A DNA stretch of 64,000 nt from Stenogyne calaminthoides (lineage: Eukaryota > Streptophyta > Magnoliopsida > Lamiales > Lamiaceae), in assembly GCA_037126765.1 (NCBI GenBank), contig JBBCBC010000025.1:11315639-11379638 (forward strand), written 5' to 3'. The position numbers and the translations under genes are program-made. Under the pieces are notes generated by a model that was not told the origin of the DNA, searched no databases, and saw only the letters and a program-made list of their open reading frames with translations. The number at the start of each line of letters is the position of its first letter. Position 1 is the first letter of the stretch. Shown here in pieces: positions 34,971 through 46,591 of this stretch.

Positions 34971-35975
34971 CTTGTGACCATCTACATTGAAGGTTACGGG
35001 AAATTTGTAAGCAACTCAAGAGCTCAAACTTATTATTGCAAGTTGAAGCACTCGAAAACCCAAGAATTTCCCAAGTGCTTTATATCGAAGAGAGCTCATT
35101 CCACTAAGTCTAGCTTGATAAGATATATCCAAAGCTTAGTCGAGATATCCTAGTCTTTGCATTGTTCTTAATTGTAAAGGATATCTCATCCCAGTTGAAA
35201 ACCAACCAAGAAACCCCAAACCCTTTGTAAGGTAGTTTGAGTGTGATTGTTGGTGAGATTGGAGTTGTAAAGAGTTAGTAAACTACATTGAGGTAGTCAG
35301 AAAGATCTAGAGAAGAAGTGAGTAAACTATCTTGGATAGTCAGAAAGCTTGCGTGTGTTTTGAGTTAGTAAACTACAGAGGTAGTCAGAAAGCTCAAAAT
35401 AGAAAGGTTAGTAAACTACAGAGGTAGTCAGAAAACCTTAGGAAGTGATTAGTGAATTTCTCTGAAGAGATCAGGGAGAGTGGACGTAGGAGCTTGAGTC
35501 TCTGAACCACTATAACTTGCTGTGTTCTTTGCTTTTTGTTTTGCTTTGATTAACTGTTGCATTACTTTGAATTGAAAGCATATTTTCACTGATACTCAGT
35601 TGGAATCAATCCACTGTAGTTGCATCTGAACTGAATCACAGCCTAATCACTATTCCATTAAAAATGAAGTCTTTTCAGCAAAGGCATAAAAACGAGTATA
35701 AACTTAGGGCCAACCATTCCGCACATCTGAGTAAGCTTTTCAAGCAAACTCAGTAACTCAAAAACTTCGGGATCGGTTGGGATTATCGAGGTATCTGAAA
35801 GCGATTTCGGGATCTTTGTCTCGGGTAGACTTTGACTCGAGGCGATTTGTGCTTCTCGGGACCAAATCATCGGGACAAACTTGACCCAAGTGACCTCGAT
35901 AAAAAAAAAAGTTTTAAAAAACCGAACACGTGTATTCCCCCCATACACGTGTAAGACTCGTTGCGGGACCAACAA

Positions 35976-35998
35976 GTGGTATCGAGGCGTTGGTTCAA
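35976..35998 (+). other. Primer-binding site of element A, altered
   Basis: Reads TGGTATCGAGGCGTTGGTTC where D and B have TGGTATCAGAGCA. The CAG words are replaced by CGAG/GCG. If real it would hinder tRNA-Met priming; more likely it is part of the CAG-loss patch. Confidence 0.75.
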
Positions 35999-36098
35999 CT
36001 TGACCACCTGCTTTGTTGACCAAATTCTTATTTGCTAAAATACTTGTGGTCTATCTGAACAAATCTTATTTGCTGAATTCCTAAAAGACTCAGATAAA

Positions 36099-37412
36099 AT
36101 GTCTTCTAAGAAGCTTCCCATGTTCTCAGTAGAGAACTATGATTTATGGAGATTGAGAATGCAGGCTCACCTGTATTCTAAACACTAACGTATGTGGAGA
36201 GTGGTCTCTGAAGGGCCATTCAATTTCTTGTGGTGAATCGGAGGAGAAGAAAATGAGAGAAATGATCTCCGAACAGAATTTCCTAAGTCTGATGACCAAC
36301 TGACTCCTGAGGAGAGAAAGTTAGTCAATCTAGACTATATTGCTAAAGACACACTATACAGTACAATTGATTATGGTGTGATGGGAATGATTTCTCATTG
36401 TAATACTGCAAAAGAAATTTGGGATACACTATTTTGTAATGTGCCAAGGCCTGAGATCATATCAAGGAGAACAAACTTTCGGTTGCCATTGGAAAGTTTG
36501 ACAGTTTTGAAATGGAAGAAGGTGAATCTATAGACAAATTGGAAGTCAGATTCACTAGTATAATGAATGATCTGAATGCACTTGGAAAGAGATATCCACA
36601 AAGAGAAGTTGCATTGAAAATTCTTAGAGGTCTTTCTAAGAAATGGGATATTCATGCAGTGGTGATTGAAAACACCAAGAACATTGATTCAATGTCATAT
36701 CAACAAGTCTTCTCTGAGCTGAAAACTTATGAGTTCGTAATTGATAAGAAATCTAAAAAGGCTGACAGCAAAGATGATTCATCATCTAGTAAAAATGTGG
36801 CTTTCAAAGCCAAGGATAAAAACACAAAAAACTAGAGAGTTCGAGAACTCCCCTTGCTAAAAATCGGGATGAGCTTGAGGATAGCTTTCAAGATCGATGG
36901 CAAGGAGGTTTGAAAGACTTAATAGTCGATATGGAAAATACAAAAACTATTACAGGAATCACAGGTACCAGAAGAAAGCCGAGGACAAATCAACTGAGAA
37001 GAGAAAGGACCTGAAAGCTGAAGGATCGCCATCCAAAAGGAAGGACTCAAAGTCTAAAGAAGAAAGTGATCAGGATGATGATACCAACAGATGCTATAAT
37101 TGCCAAAAGAAAGGTCACTTCCAGTATGATTGTCCAGACCTGAGTGCTAAGGAGAGAAGAGAAAGACAAGCTAAAAGAGACAAGAAGTTCTCTAGCAAGA
37201 AAGCCATGGTTGCAGAAGAAGAACATTCTGAGGAAGGATCTAGCTCCTCAGATGAAATATTCTCAGACAGTGAAAGTGATGATCTCTGTCTAATGGCTAT
37301 TGAGGAGGTAAACTCTTCTTTCTCTGTTGTTGCTCCTACACTAGCACAAGAGTTGTCAAGTTCAACTGTAAACGATCAATTTGACTCGATGGATTCTTTT
37401 GAGAGTCGATGA
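36099..37412 (+). pseudogene. gag of element A (stops and frameshifts)
   Basis: Begins MSSKKLPMFSVENYDLW at ATG 36099. A TAA replaces Glu after HLYSKH (near 36187), and shifts occur near 36230, 36440 and 36830-36900. Readable blocks are 36512-36835 (108 codons: ALKILRGLSKKWD) and 36897-37412 (172 codons, with an intact CYNCQKKGHFQYDC knuckle and acidic SSSSDEIFSDSESDD tail). It is highly similar to D's gag but the knuckle is complete. In the patch near 36840-36900 TCTGAG has become TTCGAG and CAGG has become CGGG. Confidence 0.85.
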
Positions 37413-38631
37413 AGGACTATGTTGTTTTACAAGAACCGCTAAATGAAACTCAAGAGCGAATAAAGGCGAAGGTGAAAATCTTAAGTGGAAAGACTCTAGC
37501 AATAATCTTGAAATCACTTCTCAATTAATGGGAGCTCTTGATGAAATGGATGTTACGAAAGTACAACTCTCGAGAGAAAAGAAGTTGATAGAAACCTGAA
37601 TGAAAAACTATAGAAAGAAATCGAGGAGATTCAAATTTGATCGAACTAAGTTCAATGACCTCTCTCGAGAAGCATGACACTCTACGAAATGTGAGGATAG
37701 TCTTGTGAAGAAGCCAACTCTATTGAATCTGCATCTAAAGTAATAGATGAAATTGAGTTATCGAGAGACCGCCACTATAAAAACTGGATTGGGATACATT
37801 CGGGGAACCTCACAAGGTCATCCGAATCTTTTGCATCAAGTAGCAAGAAGACAATCTTTGTTAAACCGATTGGCACCTACACTCAAAATGAAGAAATGCC
37901 CAAGGTTTTAGATAAAGGAAAAGGACCTATGGTTCCAGTAAAACTGAATGATCGGGTAAGAAAGCCCAAACCTCAGGTGAAGGCTAGAAAACCTGAGCAC
38001 TTTCGAGAGAAAAATTCGAGCAAGTACTTTGAAGCCTCGGGCTAAGAATGCAAACCTGAAAGGATCTACTGCTTGAACCATCGGAGGAATCTTGGAAGAG
38101 AAACACTTAGCGTAGATATTCTCAATTGAAGAGACCAAGTCCTCGATATCTTGAAAGACCCAAATTTCAAGATCTGCAACACGAACCCCACTTGCCTAAG
38201 GGTAAAGGTTACCTGAACCCAAGTCAACAAAGATTCAGACCAGCTGCACAGAAGCCTAAGCATCTGAACAAAAGGCCTGTACCAAAGAAAAATTCTAAGG
38301 CTCATGTTCATGCAAAGGCTAGCACTCATACACAGGATACTGCTAAGGCACCCAGAGTAGTAAATGTGTATGTTGATGTTTATGGAAGACAGATCAGCCA
38401 CTCTAAAGTGATTAGAGTTGTCAGGCAGATTTGGATTCTGAAAGGTACAACTAACCTTGTAGGACCCTATACCAGTTGGGTACCACAGATCTAAATCTTT
38501 TTCGTAAATTAAAAGAAAAAAAGCACCGAAATTGAATGAAGATATCATTAGCCCTATTGAAAGAAGATCTGAGATGTCATTGTTGGAAGATGAATTTCCT
38601 TTTTGGACTTCAGGAGAATTAGACTGAAGAA
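37413..38631 (+). pseudogene. Element A gag-pol spacer up to the pol deletion
   Basis: Mostly out of frame; 38126-38494 (122 codons) is the only good block and includes NVYVDVYGRQISHSK and WILKGTTN motifs. It is homologous to D 22200-22900 (minus). The patch 37430-38130 has few CAG/CTG. Sequence up to about 38550 can still be paired with D; then it stops. Confidence 0.65.
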
Positions 38632-38632
38632 G
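38560..38632 (+). other. Breakpoint of the pol deletion in element A
   Basis: Protease to most of RNase H are absent: sequence matching D about 22190 (minus) passes within 70 bases to sequence matching D about 18990. About 3.2 kb is missing relative to D. Filler-like sequence (GATGTCATTGTTGGAAGATG) lies between. Confidence 0.65.
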
Positions 38633-38786
38633 GAACTTCATCAGAAATCATGTCGAAAAGAAGGACATCAGGATGGAGAAAATTCATACTGATAAACAGA
38701 GAGCTGATATCGTGACTAAACCTTTGGCTGAATCAAGATTTCAGGAACTATCAGTTGAATTAGGGATGTTGGATCCAGGTGTATAG
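38633..38786 (+). pseudogene. RNase H C-terminal stub of element A
   Basis: Encodes KKDIRMEKIHTDKQ followed by the conserved end ELSVELGMLDPGV and TAG, the same as D 18864-19000. All that remains of pol. Confidence 0.85.
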
Positions 38787-39395
38787 AGTAAATCTGAAAA
38801 ATTGAAGGTTTTCAGATGCATGAAGTTTTTCTCAGGATTCTACTGAGAAACTCGGGATAAAATTGGAAATACTGTGGCGAGTCTTGAAGAAACTCAGGTG
38901 TCTTGAAGGTCGATTTTCAAAGATCATCTTGACATTTTATCAAGGTCAATACTCGAGTAAGACTAATAGAGGGAAATTAGTCTGAAGAAGTAATGACTCA
39001 TGCGACTCATCTATTGCTTAAAGTGAAACTCAGTAATCATTTGCAATAAATACAAAACACCTGAAGAATGTTTTTGGGAGGGATCTTTGAAATTCCAAGG
39101 AAGGTCAACAGTCATTAAATGCCCTGTTGCATTTAATCACCAATGAGGATAAAATGGCGGCTTACTTTTTGGAGGATCGTCCTTTCGCCTACCCGATTAG
39201 TCGGTGGATCAATCTTAACCGTGGATTTTTTTTAATCACATGACTTCCCATGAAATCGATCTATATATTTTCTTGAAGAATCCATTCAAGCCATTTTTAT
39301 TGAACCCTCATTCCCAAAATCACTCTGCAAATAAAATCCCCTTTGCCCAGAAAATCTTCATCACTCTGAAACCCTAAACCTTCAAAATCTTCAAA
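38787..39395 (+). promoter_or_regulatory. Spacer with possible internal promoter before A's envelope-like ORF
   Basis: The TATA-like TCTATATATT lies at 39260-39269, 135 bases before ATG 39396, with a CCCTAAACC-bearing leader. The arrangement matches D. The rest has no ORF. Confidence 0.5.
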
Positions 39396-40527
39396 ATGAC
39401 TCTATCCATATTCGACAGATTGGCTGAAACCAATAATCCATGGTATGAGTACGTTGTATCTCTGGAGAGTACTTCAAACGCAAAACATGAAGAAGAGGCG
39501 CTTCATTTGATCCGACTAGCAAAACTGACGAATCTAGTCGCGAGCCGACCGGAGGCAGAGTATTCTCGCGAGGTAATACAATTCGTCTTTAATATGTAAA
39601 TAGATGAGGATGATAATATTGAGTCCAAGATTTCTATTTCGCATTTAGAGCATACATCGAAGTATATAGATTTTGTTCGGGAGCTGTACATAGTCCCTCC
39701 AAATTTAAACGATATTTTTGAGTTGTGCGATAGGGGAGATGATCCCACTATGTATATGTTAGGTCGAGAGAAAGAGTATCTTAAGAGGATTACTGAAAAT
39801 CCTATTAAGTTTAAGCGACCTTACATAAACGGCATTTAAGGCCAAAATACAGAGTTTTGATGGACATAGTGAGTAAGTGTATTATGAGTCGATCTGGGAG
39901 TTTTGAGCAGATTAGTACTCCTAAACTCTGATTGAGGACTCACCCACCAAGGATTTCAACTGGCTGAGATATCGGATCAAGGTGGTGAGTGAGCAAGCCA
40001 AGGTCATAAAAAATGAGGATGGCTCAATATCGATCAAAGGCAAGATCCTCCATGACACCAAAATAGCATTTATTTTGGAAATGTGTCGAGAGGAGGAGGA
40101 TATCTTTACCAACACTACTCCTTTCCCTAAGTCCAAGGTGATGTTCAAGTCGGTTGCCACCAAGAAGACCATCAAAGGGAAGAAAGAGAAGAAGGTGGAA
40201 TCACCTATTGCTGCTGCTACTGAAGAAACCCAACAAGCCAGGGGGAAGGCTTTGTTGGAGGCCAAGAATGAGCAGGGTGAAAAATTGAAGAAGCAAAAGA
40301 CCCTTGCTCCAAAGCACAAAAGAATGGTGGTTCTCACTGATGATGAGGAGGAGAGTGAGGCTGAGGAGATTAAACCTGAGAGCCAAACTGCTCAGAAATT
40401 GCCTTTACATGTATTGGCTCAGGTTATCTCAATGGCACAAACAAAGGAGCAAATTGAGGAGCAAGTCTTCTCTGAGGTTCTTGAGACGTCACTAAGCTCT
40501 GACAAATTCTCTCAAGAAATCTTCTAA
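39396..40527 (+). pseudogene. Envelope-like ORF of element A, N-terminal part
   Basis: Starts MTLSIFDRLA, 68 codons until a TAA where D has Glu (FNM*IDEDD, 39597). A frame slip lies near 39820, then 39982-40527 reads on (EQAKVIKNEDGSISIKGKI, KGKKEKKVESPIAAA, a basic run near residue 85). The block ends at TAA in SQEIF*GPQT where Gln is expected. It is the counterpart of D 18262-17357. Confidence 0.75.
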
Positions 40528-42254
40528 GGACCTCAGACCTCAGAGACAGCTCAAATTTCTGCTGAGGAAGTGCCTACTCAGTCCTCAGAGCAAACTCAAA
40601 TTCCCACTGAGGAGGCGCCAGCTCAGACCTCAGAACCAGTTCAGATTCAGACTGAGGAGCTGCCTGCCCAACCCTCAGATATTGCTGAGCCTCAGGAGCA
40701 GATGAACAATGATGAGCTCCTGAGTGATCTATTGCTTAATCCTTCAGCAGACTTTTCTACTGAACCTGAGAGCCCGATGCTCAAGAAGGGTGAAGCCGAA
40801 GAGACCGAATGGCGAAGCAAGGTGGAACGGTTCATTCTAGACCGCTACCCTGAGCTTAGCTCATTCCCTGACCTCCAAGACATCTTCTTCAGATTGAGGT
40901 CAACGGTCTTCATCCTCAACCAGACTCTTCCGGAAATGCTCAACATAGCTTCATTCAGAGGCGAAGATTGGTGGAACGAGGAAACAACTTTTCTCACTGA
41001 ATTCTCAGGATTCAGAAAAACCAAGCTCAGGATGAAAATCTCTGACTTTGATGAGCTTGTTAAGAGAAAGGTTGCTGAAAGGAAAGTTGCTGAAGTTGGT
41101 GCCCCGAGCTCCAAAGACAAATCTCAGGATGGGGACCAACAAGGGGATGATGAGAGTCAATCTCAGAAGGAGAAAGACTTAACTGATGCTGAAGAGGCTG
41201 CTGTCGAACATCCTCAGACTGAAGTTAGCCTTCAGGTAACTTTTGGCACTATTAACAATTATGCCAGGATTACTGAAGTACCTATCTTTAAATCTGTAAT
41301 GTCTGATATGCAGACTGAGGCTCAGGTGGACACCCAAGCTCAGGGTGAATCCCAGACTCAGACTGAGACTGAAGCCCCAATTCAGAGTGAAGCTCATGTT
41401 CAGACTGAGACTTAGGTTGAATAGCCAGCTCAGGAGAAACAGCAGATCATATATGCTCCTGAGATTGATCTTACCCAGTGATGGAAAAGTTGGAGAAGGT
41501 TGAGCCAATCCTGACCAAAGTTGCTCAGATCGAGGAGGTATTGGCCAACCAAAGTCAGAAGATAGAAAACTTGAGTTCTTCTTCAGATCTGGTGCAACTT
41601 CAGAACACTCTGACTGAGAAGCTGACCTCCAAGGAAGGAAAGTTAGAAGAGAAGATGGAGGGGGTCAAAGCTGAGCTAAATGCAGAGCTGAAGCAGAAGC
41701 ATCAGGAGCAAACTGAATCTCTTGAAGCTAAATTGGCAGAGAAGAATGAGTTGCTGGTGAAGAATGCTGTTGAGGAGATGAGCCCAATGCTCATGGCCAA
41801 GATGACAGACATGTTCAAGGAAGCTCTCTCTAGCCAATTCGCTCATCTATCTGAAGAATTCTCAGTGGCGAAGAACCACCTAAGGAGGCTCGAAGAGGAG
41901 CAGGATCAGTTGGCAGGGGAGGTGCGTAGTGTCAGTAAAGAGCAGTATCATATGGACACAGCACTCTCCTCTGCCTAAGTATGGTTCCAAGAAGGGGGAA
42001 AGACTCGGAGCTGACCTTAGAGAATTATTGGAACACACTTTGAAAGGCAAGACTATCAAAGAAGCTGAAAAGAAAATCATTGCTGAAGCCATGAAAGAAG
42101 TCGAGGCCACTGAAAAACTGAAGTTCAAAAAGGTGGAGAAGCCAGTCTACACTCAGGTTTCAGAAAAAATAATGCAAGAAGTTGCTGCAGAGAAACTGAG
42201 TGGTAGAGGAAGAATTGGAACAAGCCAAGCTGGAGCAGAATTGCCAATTAAAAG
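40528..42254 (+). pseudogene. Envelope-like ORF of element A, middle part to the insertion of C
   Basis: The 40570-41415 block (281 codons) has tandem Gln/Thr/Glu/Pro units (PTQSSEQTQIPTEEAPAQ), then a globular stretch (WRSKVERFILDRYPELSSF). 41478-41978 is coiled-coil-like (EKLEKVEPILTKVAQIEEV, KLTSKEGKLEEKMEGVKAEL). 41929-42294 ends in LSGRGRIGTSQAGAELPIK and is cut after AAAAG at 42254, where gypsy element C begins. Confidence 0.75.
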
Positions 42255-43470
42255 TGTTGCGAGTCATTTTTTATTGAGAGTATTATGTGGCTAATTCGGT
42301 AACGACTCACAAACAAAACATGCACGTGTAAAATAAACTGTAAATGAGAAGAATTTGTTGACCCAGTTCGTCAAGAAATGACTACTCTGGGGGCATACCA
42401 AGCCAGGGATGTAGTATTGCGAGTTTTACACGTACAATATGTGATACATCTTATGAAGATGAATCATTAGGGATGAAGATGATTTGGAGAATTGATATCT
42501 GAGTGCTAGGGTTTTTGGTGTGCATGGATGATCTCTCGAATTTTTCTATACCTCACCTCTTTGGGAATTTTCTGAACGTATTTTGTGAACCCTTCTCTCT
42601 CTGGAATTTTTTGTAACCCGTCTCTTGTTGTTTTTTCTTCCATTTATAGTACTCCGACAAGCATGAGCTGGTTTGGCAAGCATGAGCTAGAGACTTCGGG
42701 TCATGCAAGAATTCATGTAATATTGCCAGGTTCCCAACTTCGTCTTCTAGATTGATCTTTGCGCTTACTTGTCTGTAAGACACTCTTTTGGTCGTCCAAA
42801 TCACCTTTTGCTCGGCTGGATGCTTTGTTCGCCCACTTAACCATGTCAGTTTTATGCTGGAATACTGTCCTCCTCGAGCATACTGAGCCCTCAGGATGTC
42901 TGGGTCTTCGGGATATCTAAGTATAGAACATACTGACCCCTCAGGATGTCTGATCACCGAGCATACTGACCCCTCAGGATGTCTGAGTACCGAACATACT
43001 GACCCTTCAGGTTTGTCTGAGTCTTCAGGATATCTGAACCCTCAGGATTTTCTGAGTCTTCAGGATATCTGAGCAGCGAGCATACTGACCCTCAGATTAT
43101 CTGAGTCTTCAGGATAGTCTGAGCATTTAGGCTGTCTGAGTCCTCAGGCTTGTTCGTGGCCTCAGACTTGTCTGAGCCCTCAGGTTTGTCTGAGTCCTCT
43201 TGACTTAGCTCATTTGATTCATTCTTTCCTGATCTGAGTGGCGAACATGCCTATTTACTCGGTAGACTTGTTGAGCAACTTTGGTTGGTAGATGGTTAGC
43301 TGGCGAACAAATCTTACTTCATGAGCGAGTATGTTCGCTTGATTTGACAAGGGGCGAGCTGGTCTAACAAACTTGTTTGGTCGGCGAGCGGCGTGCACAC
43401 TTGTCCATCGGGCATGATTATTTTAATAAATATTACACGTGTCTCTCTTACGTGTTCGATTAACACAACA
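42255..43470 (-). repeat. 3' LTR of element C
   Basis: Plus-strand ends TGTTGCGAGT and CACAACA. It pairs with 54700-55906, and differs by an extra minisatellite unit (near 42880) and by lacking 20 bases near its right end. Confidence 0.93.
42872..43210. repeat. LTR minisatellite of element C
   Basis: Units of about 33 bases containing CGAACATACTGACCCCTCAGG and TGTCTGAGT, degenerating rightwards into TCTGAG/TCAGG words. The other LTR carries it at 55312-55615 with one unit fewer. Confidence 0.85.
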
Positions 43471-43753
43471 ATACCCCCCAGCCGGGCCGCTTTGTATTCA
43501 ACATGGGGCCCGGCTGTTATAATCTGATTGGGCAATAGTTGACGTCGTTTCGTATTCTGTGCCAGATTTTCAAAATTGAATCCGGTATCTATAAATACCT
43601 CATTTCACCGCCTTAAACCCTTTTCTCTTTCCTTCTTCTCTTTCCCTCTGTCTTTCAATCTTTTTCGTGTCTGAAAATTTCCGGCGAGGGCTTCATCATT
43701 CCGGCGAAGGATCTTACTCAGGTAACCACTGCATTCTTTCTCTCATTGCGATT
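43471..43753 (+). promoter_or_regulatory. Promoter of the antisense gene in C, with polypurine tract of C
   Basis: Plus strand TATA box TCTATAAATA at 43588-43597 is followed by CT-rich leader and ATG 43754. On the minus strand GGCTGGGGGGTAT (43483-43471) beside the LTR is a plausible polypurine tract. Confidence 0.6.
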
Positions 43754-44773
43754 ATGGCTTCTTGCTCAAACTCTTCTGTTTCCCTAGAATCGGACCACCA
43801 TAGTTCTTCTTCCCCCTCTATCGGTAGAATCCCCCGTAGCGACGCTAACGCGCCGGAGACGAATGTCTCGGGTTCGGAGTTTCTTTGGCAAGTTTGGCAA
43901 CCGTTTGCCGTTCTTTCCTCCGATTCCGACGAAGCCCTAAATGAATTAGATAGGGACTTGGTCCGTAGTGATTTTTCGGATGATTCAGATGAGGATTGTT
44001 TGCCCTAACCTCAAATTACGTCTAGGGTTGTAGGTAATGTTGATGATAATGTGAGGGAGGAAATTTTGATGGATGTGAATGTAACTGAATTGAACATAGG
44101 GATAGGCTGTGAGCAAAATTCTGAACTTGATATACCTATTGGTGTCCCTCATAGTCCAACATATAATGAGTATAATGCTCGTTATAGTTTTGATTGGCCC
44201 GAGCAACCTCATAGAATTAGGGTTGAAAATGAGTACCCAGCGAGCAAGATTGCGAGCGTGATAGATGTAGATATGCTTGCTCAGTTGTACAGAAATTACG
44301 AAACCCCCAAAGATGTCTTTTTCTGGGCACGGGTCCTGATGAGCGAGCAGACCAGCCCCCTGAGGGTTGTGTCACTGTGAATTTGGACACAATGGAAGCC
44401 GGCCTTCGATTCCCCCTCCATCCGGCCATCACCCGTTTGCTCGTGGAATAGAACATTACCATCACGCAGCTGAAGCCGAATGGGTGGCACATGATTATGA
44501 GCTTCCTGACTTTGTTCGGCAAAATGAAGCTAAGATACTATCCCTCAGCAGCTCAACTTGCTCGATTGGTGCATTTGACCCGTCCGAAGGGCGAACATGG
44601 GTGGCTAATCATGCAAGTTAATGCCAAGTGCAAAATCATTGAGGATGTGCCGAACAAAATCAGTGATTGGAAGGAGAAATTCTGGTTCGTTGGGGGCGAT
44701 TGGAAGAGCCCGGCTTCTGGAAGTGAACCAAATGCTCGTTTAGACATCCCCACTGATTTTGGGGTTTATCGCA

Positions 44774-44836
44774 GTAAGTTTTTCTGTGTCTTCTGTTCTT
44801 CAATTTGAACCGATTTTAACTTACTCTTTATTTCAG
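44774..44836 (+). other. Intron 1 of the antisense gene
   Basis: GTAAGT donor, TTTATTTCAG acceptor, 63 bases, AT-rich. Removing it keeps one frame open across both exons for over 70 codons, which supports it. Confidence 0.8.
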
Positions 44837-45010
44837 GAATTCCTGCTGCGACGGACAAGGAGACCAACGACTGCTATTTTAGCAGCGTTTGGCAAATTGA
44901 TCTTGAGTCTCACTCGGAACGATCTGTAAGGACCCTGAATACCGCCGAACAGAGGAAGAAAGGAGGCTTGTTCGTGCCCCCTCACCATCTTGTTGCTGTT
45001 AATCCTGCTG

Positions 45011-45108
45011 GTAAGAATTGCTTTTTTGCTTGCATATGTTTTGTACATTCTGCTCGCTCTTTTCCTTTTTTGTATAATGAATTGTTTTGTTAATAGCTTT
45101 CCCTACAG
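45011..45108 (+). other. Intron 2 of the antisense gene
   Basis: GTAAGA donor, T-rich body. Acceptors TTAATAG (45096) and CCTACAG (45108) both preserve frame, differing by four codons. Confidence 0.7.
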
Positions 45109-46063
45109 TGACTGTTGTCGTGAGTACATCCGAACATACTGAGATGGCTCGAAAAAAAAGACCACAAGAGCTCGCTCGAATTCAAGTTGAGCGGTAGGCT
45201 CAGCGAACAAACAGAGGAGAAGTGAGCAGGGCGAGTCGAGCATCTGTGTCCGGCCCTCGGGAATCGAGCCGACCGAAAAGGAGTACTCGTTCGGCCGAGC
45301 AGAGGACTAGCGAACAGGCTCCATCGCCGAAGAGACCGAGGATGGAAACCGGCGAGCAGGGGCCAAGCGAACAAGCTCAGACGAGCGCGCCAAGCGAACA
45401 GGCTCAGATGAGCACTGATGCCGTTAGGGTGACTCAGGCCCCTACTGCCGAGGCTATCAGAATGGCCACCTCCGTGGTCGGTCCGGTCTCGCAAATTGTT
45501 GAAATGGAGGTTGGCACATCTTCTCCACCCCCTGCTGGACTCCGATCATGGACTCCTTTGAACCCTGAGCTTCGGTCCCCTGAGGATAAATCATTCTTGG
45601 GATGGGATCCGGCTCGTGCGAACATTTACATTTTGTTCACTTTACTTCCTTTTTGGTTAATTATGTTCGCTTTGTCATATTTATTTGCTCGGATGTATGT
45701 GTAGGTTGAGCAGGTTGGCGCCCTTGATGCCCAATTTGAAAAACTACTATTGCTCGCCAAGTGTTCTTAAGGTTCCTGGCATTCCCGAGCATGTTCAAAA
45801 GGCGTGTCAGACCCCTGTTCGAGCATGGAATACCGATTTGGAAGAGTCTACTACGGGTCCCACACCTTTCGAAAATATGCGACTTGGCCTGGTACTTCAG
45901 GGCCAATCTATGGTCGTTCTTGAGAAAGTTTATGCTGAGTCCGCCAACCTTCATGCCAACTACTTGGCTCTGATCAGAAGTTTCAAAGAAAAGGTGGGCG
46001 AGCTGAACAGAACTTCAGGATGAACTGAGGTTGGCTCAAGGATAGGTATCCTCGGCACAAACA

Positions 46064-46147
46064 GATGCTCGCCAGGCTCAGGAGGATGCCCGCCAGGCTC
46101 AAGATAATGCTCGCTAGGCTCAGGAAGTTGCTCGCCAGGCAAAGGAG
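46064..46147 (+). repeat. 21-base (seven-residue) coding repeat in the antisense gene
   Basis: Four copies of a unit like GATGCTCGCCAGGCTCAGGAG. Seven residues (ARQAQED) per unit gives coiled-coil heptads. One copy has TAG in place of CAG. Confidence 0.8.
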
Positions 46148-46591
46148 GATCTAAATCACTCTCAGGAGGAGGTGGTCAGCATTCGGAGAGCTCATGGTGA
46201 GATGAATGTCGAGCTTCGAAGACTCCGAGCTGGCGTCGAGGCCATGGAAAGTGAGTGGAATGTGCTCGACCAACAACTAATCGTTGCTGAAGAGACCAAC
46301 ACTCGTTTGGGTCTCGAAAATTCAAGGCTGCACAATGAAGAATATATTGATTCCATGTCCAACTTCTCCTACATATGTGCCTTTGCTGATGCCATCCGGT
46401 CTGCTTTCGCCATCTGTTCATTTGGCGAACAAATTGCCCCCACTCATATCCGGTTTCGGCGATGCACGATCGACAATCCACCAGATCGCAATCTTCCGAT
46501 GTCTGACTTGAATGATCTGTGTGACTTCTCCAATCTTCCCAAAGGGATCGAAGTTGATGATCCTATCTTGGATGAGGAAGATCGGACGTGA

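Larger units (their letters stand above)
33928..35974 (+). repeat. 5' LTR of element A
   Basis: Starts TGTTGGGAGA, ends GGGACCAACA. Rich in CAG/CTG up to about 35740, after which TCAG and CTGA words turn into TCGG and CGA (compare 58850-59000). TATA box at 34961-34970. Confidence 0.93.
43754..46591 (+). pseudogene. Antisense gene of element C: transposase_28-like protein, intron-bearing, broken
   Basis: Starts MASCSNSSVSLES at ATG 43754. A TAA at about 44006 and a +1-type slip in the C-run near 44351 break the first exon; after it GCVTVNLDTMEAGLRFPLHPAITRLLV resembles the 'putative gypsy type transposon' (transposase_28, PF04195) domain of Tat elements, continuing GKMKLRYYPSAAQLARLVHLT. Intron 1 is 44774-44836, and joining its ends keeps the frame into NDCYFSSVWQIDLESHSER. 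Intron 2 starts at 45011 and ends at 45096 or 45108. A TAG at about 45195 interrupts the next, basic exon (SRPKRSTRSAEQ). A third intron seems to end at 45704 with an unclear donor. Then coiled-coil: heptads at 46064-46147 and ELRRLRAGVEAMESEW. The protein's role is unknown. Confidence 0.7.

Noticed and set aside
42553..42957. 134-codon minus frame in C's left LTR (and 54998-55373 in the right)
   Set aside because: It is LTR and minisatellite sequence; no conserved domain.
44051..44380. Separate gene starting at 44051
   Set aside because: It shares a frame with 43754-44008 and is separated only by one TAA, so it is the same first exon.
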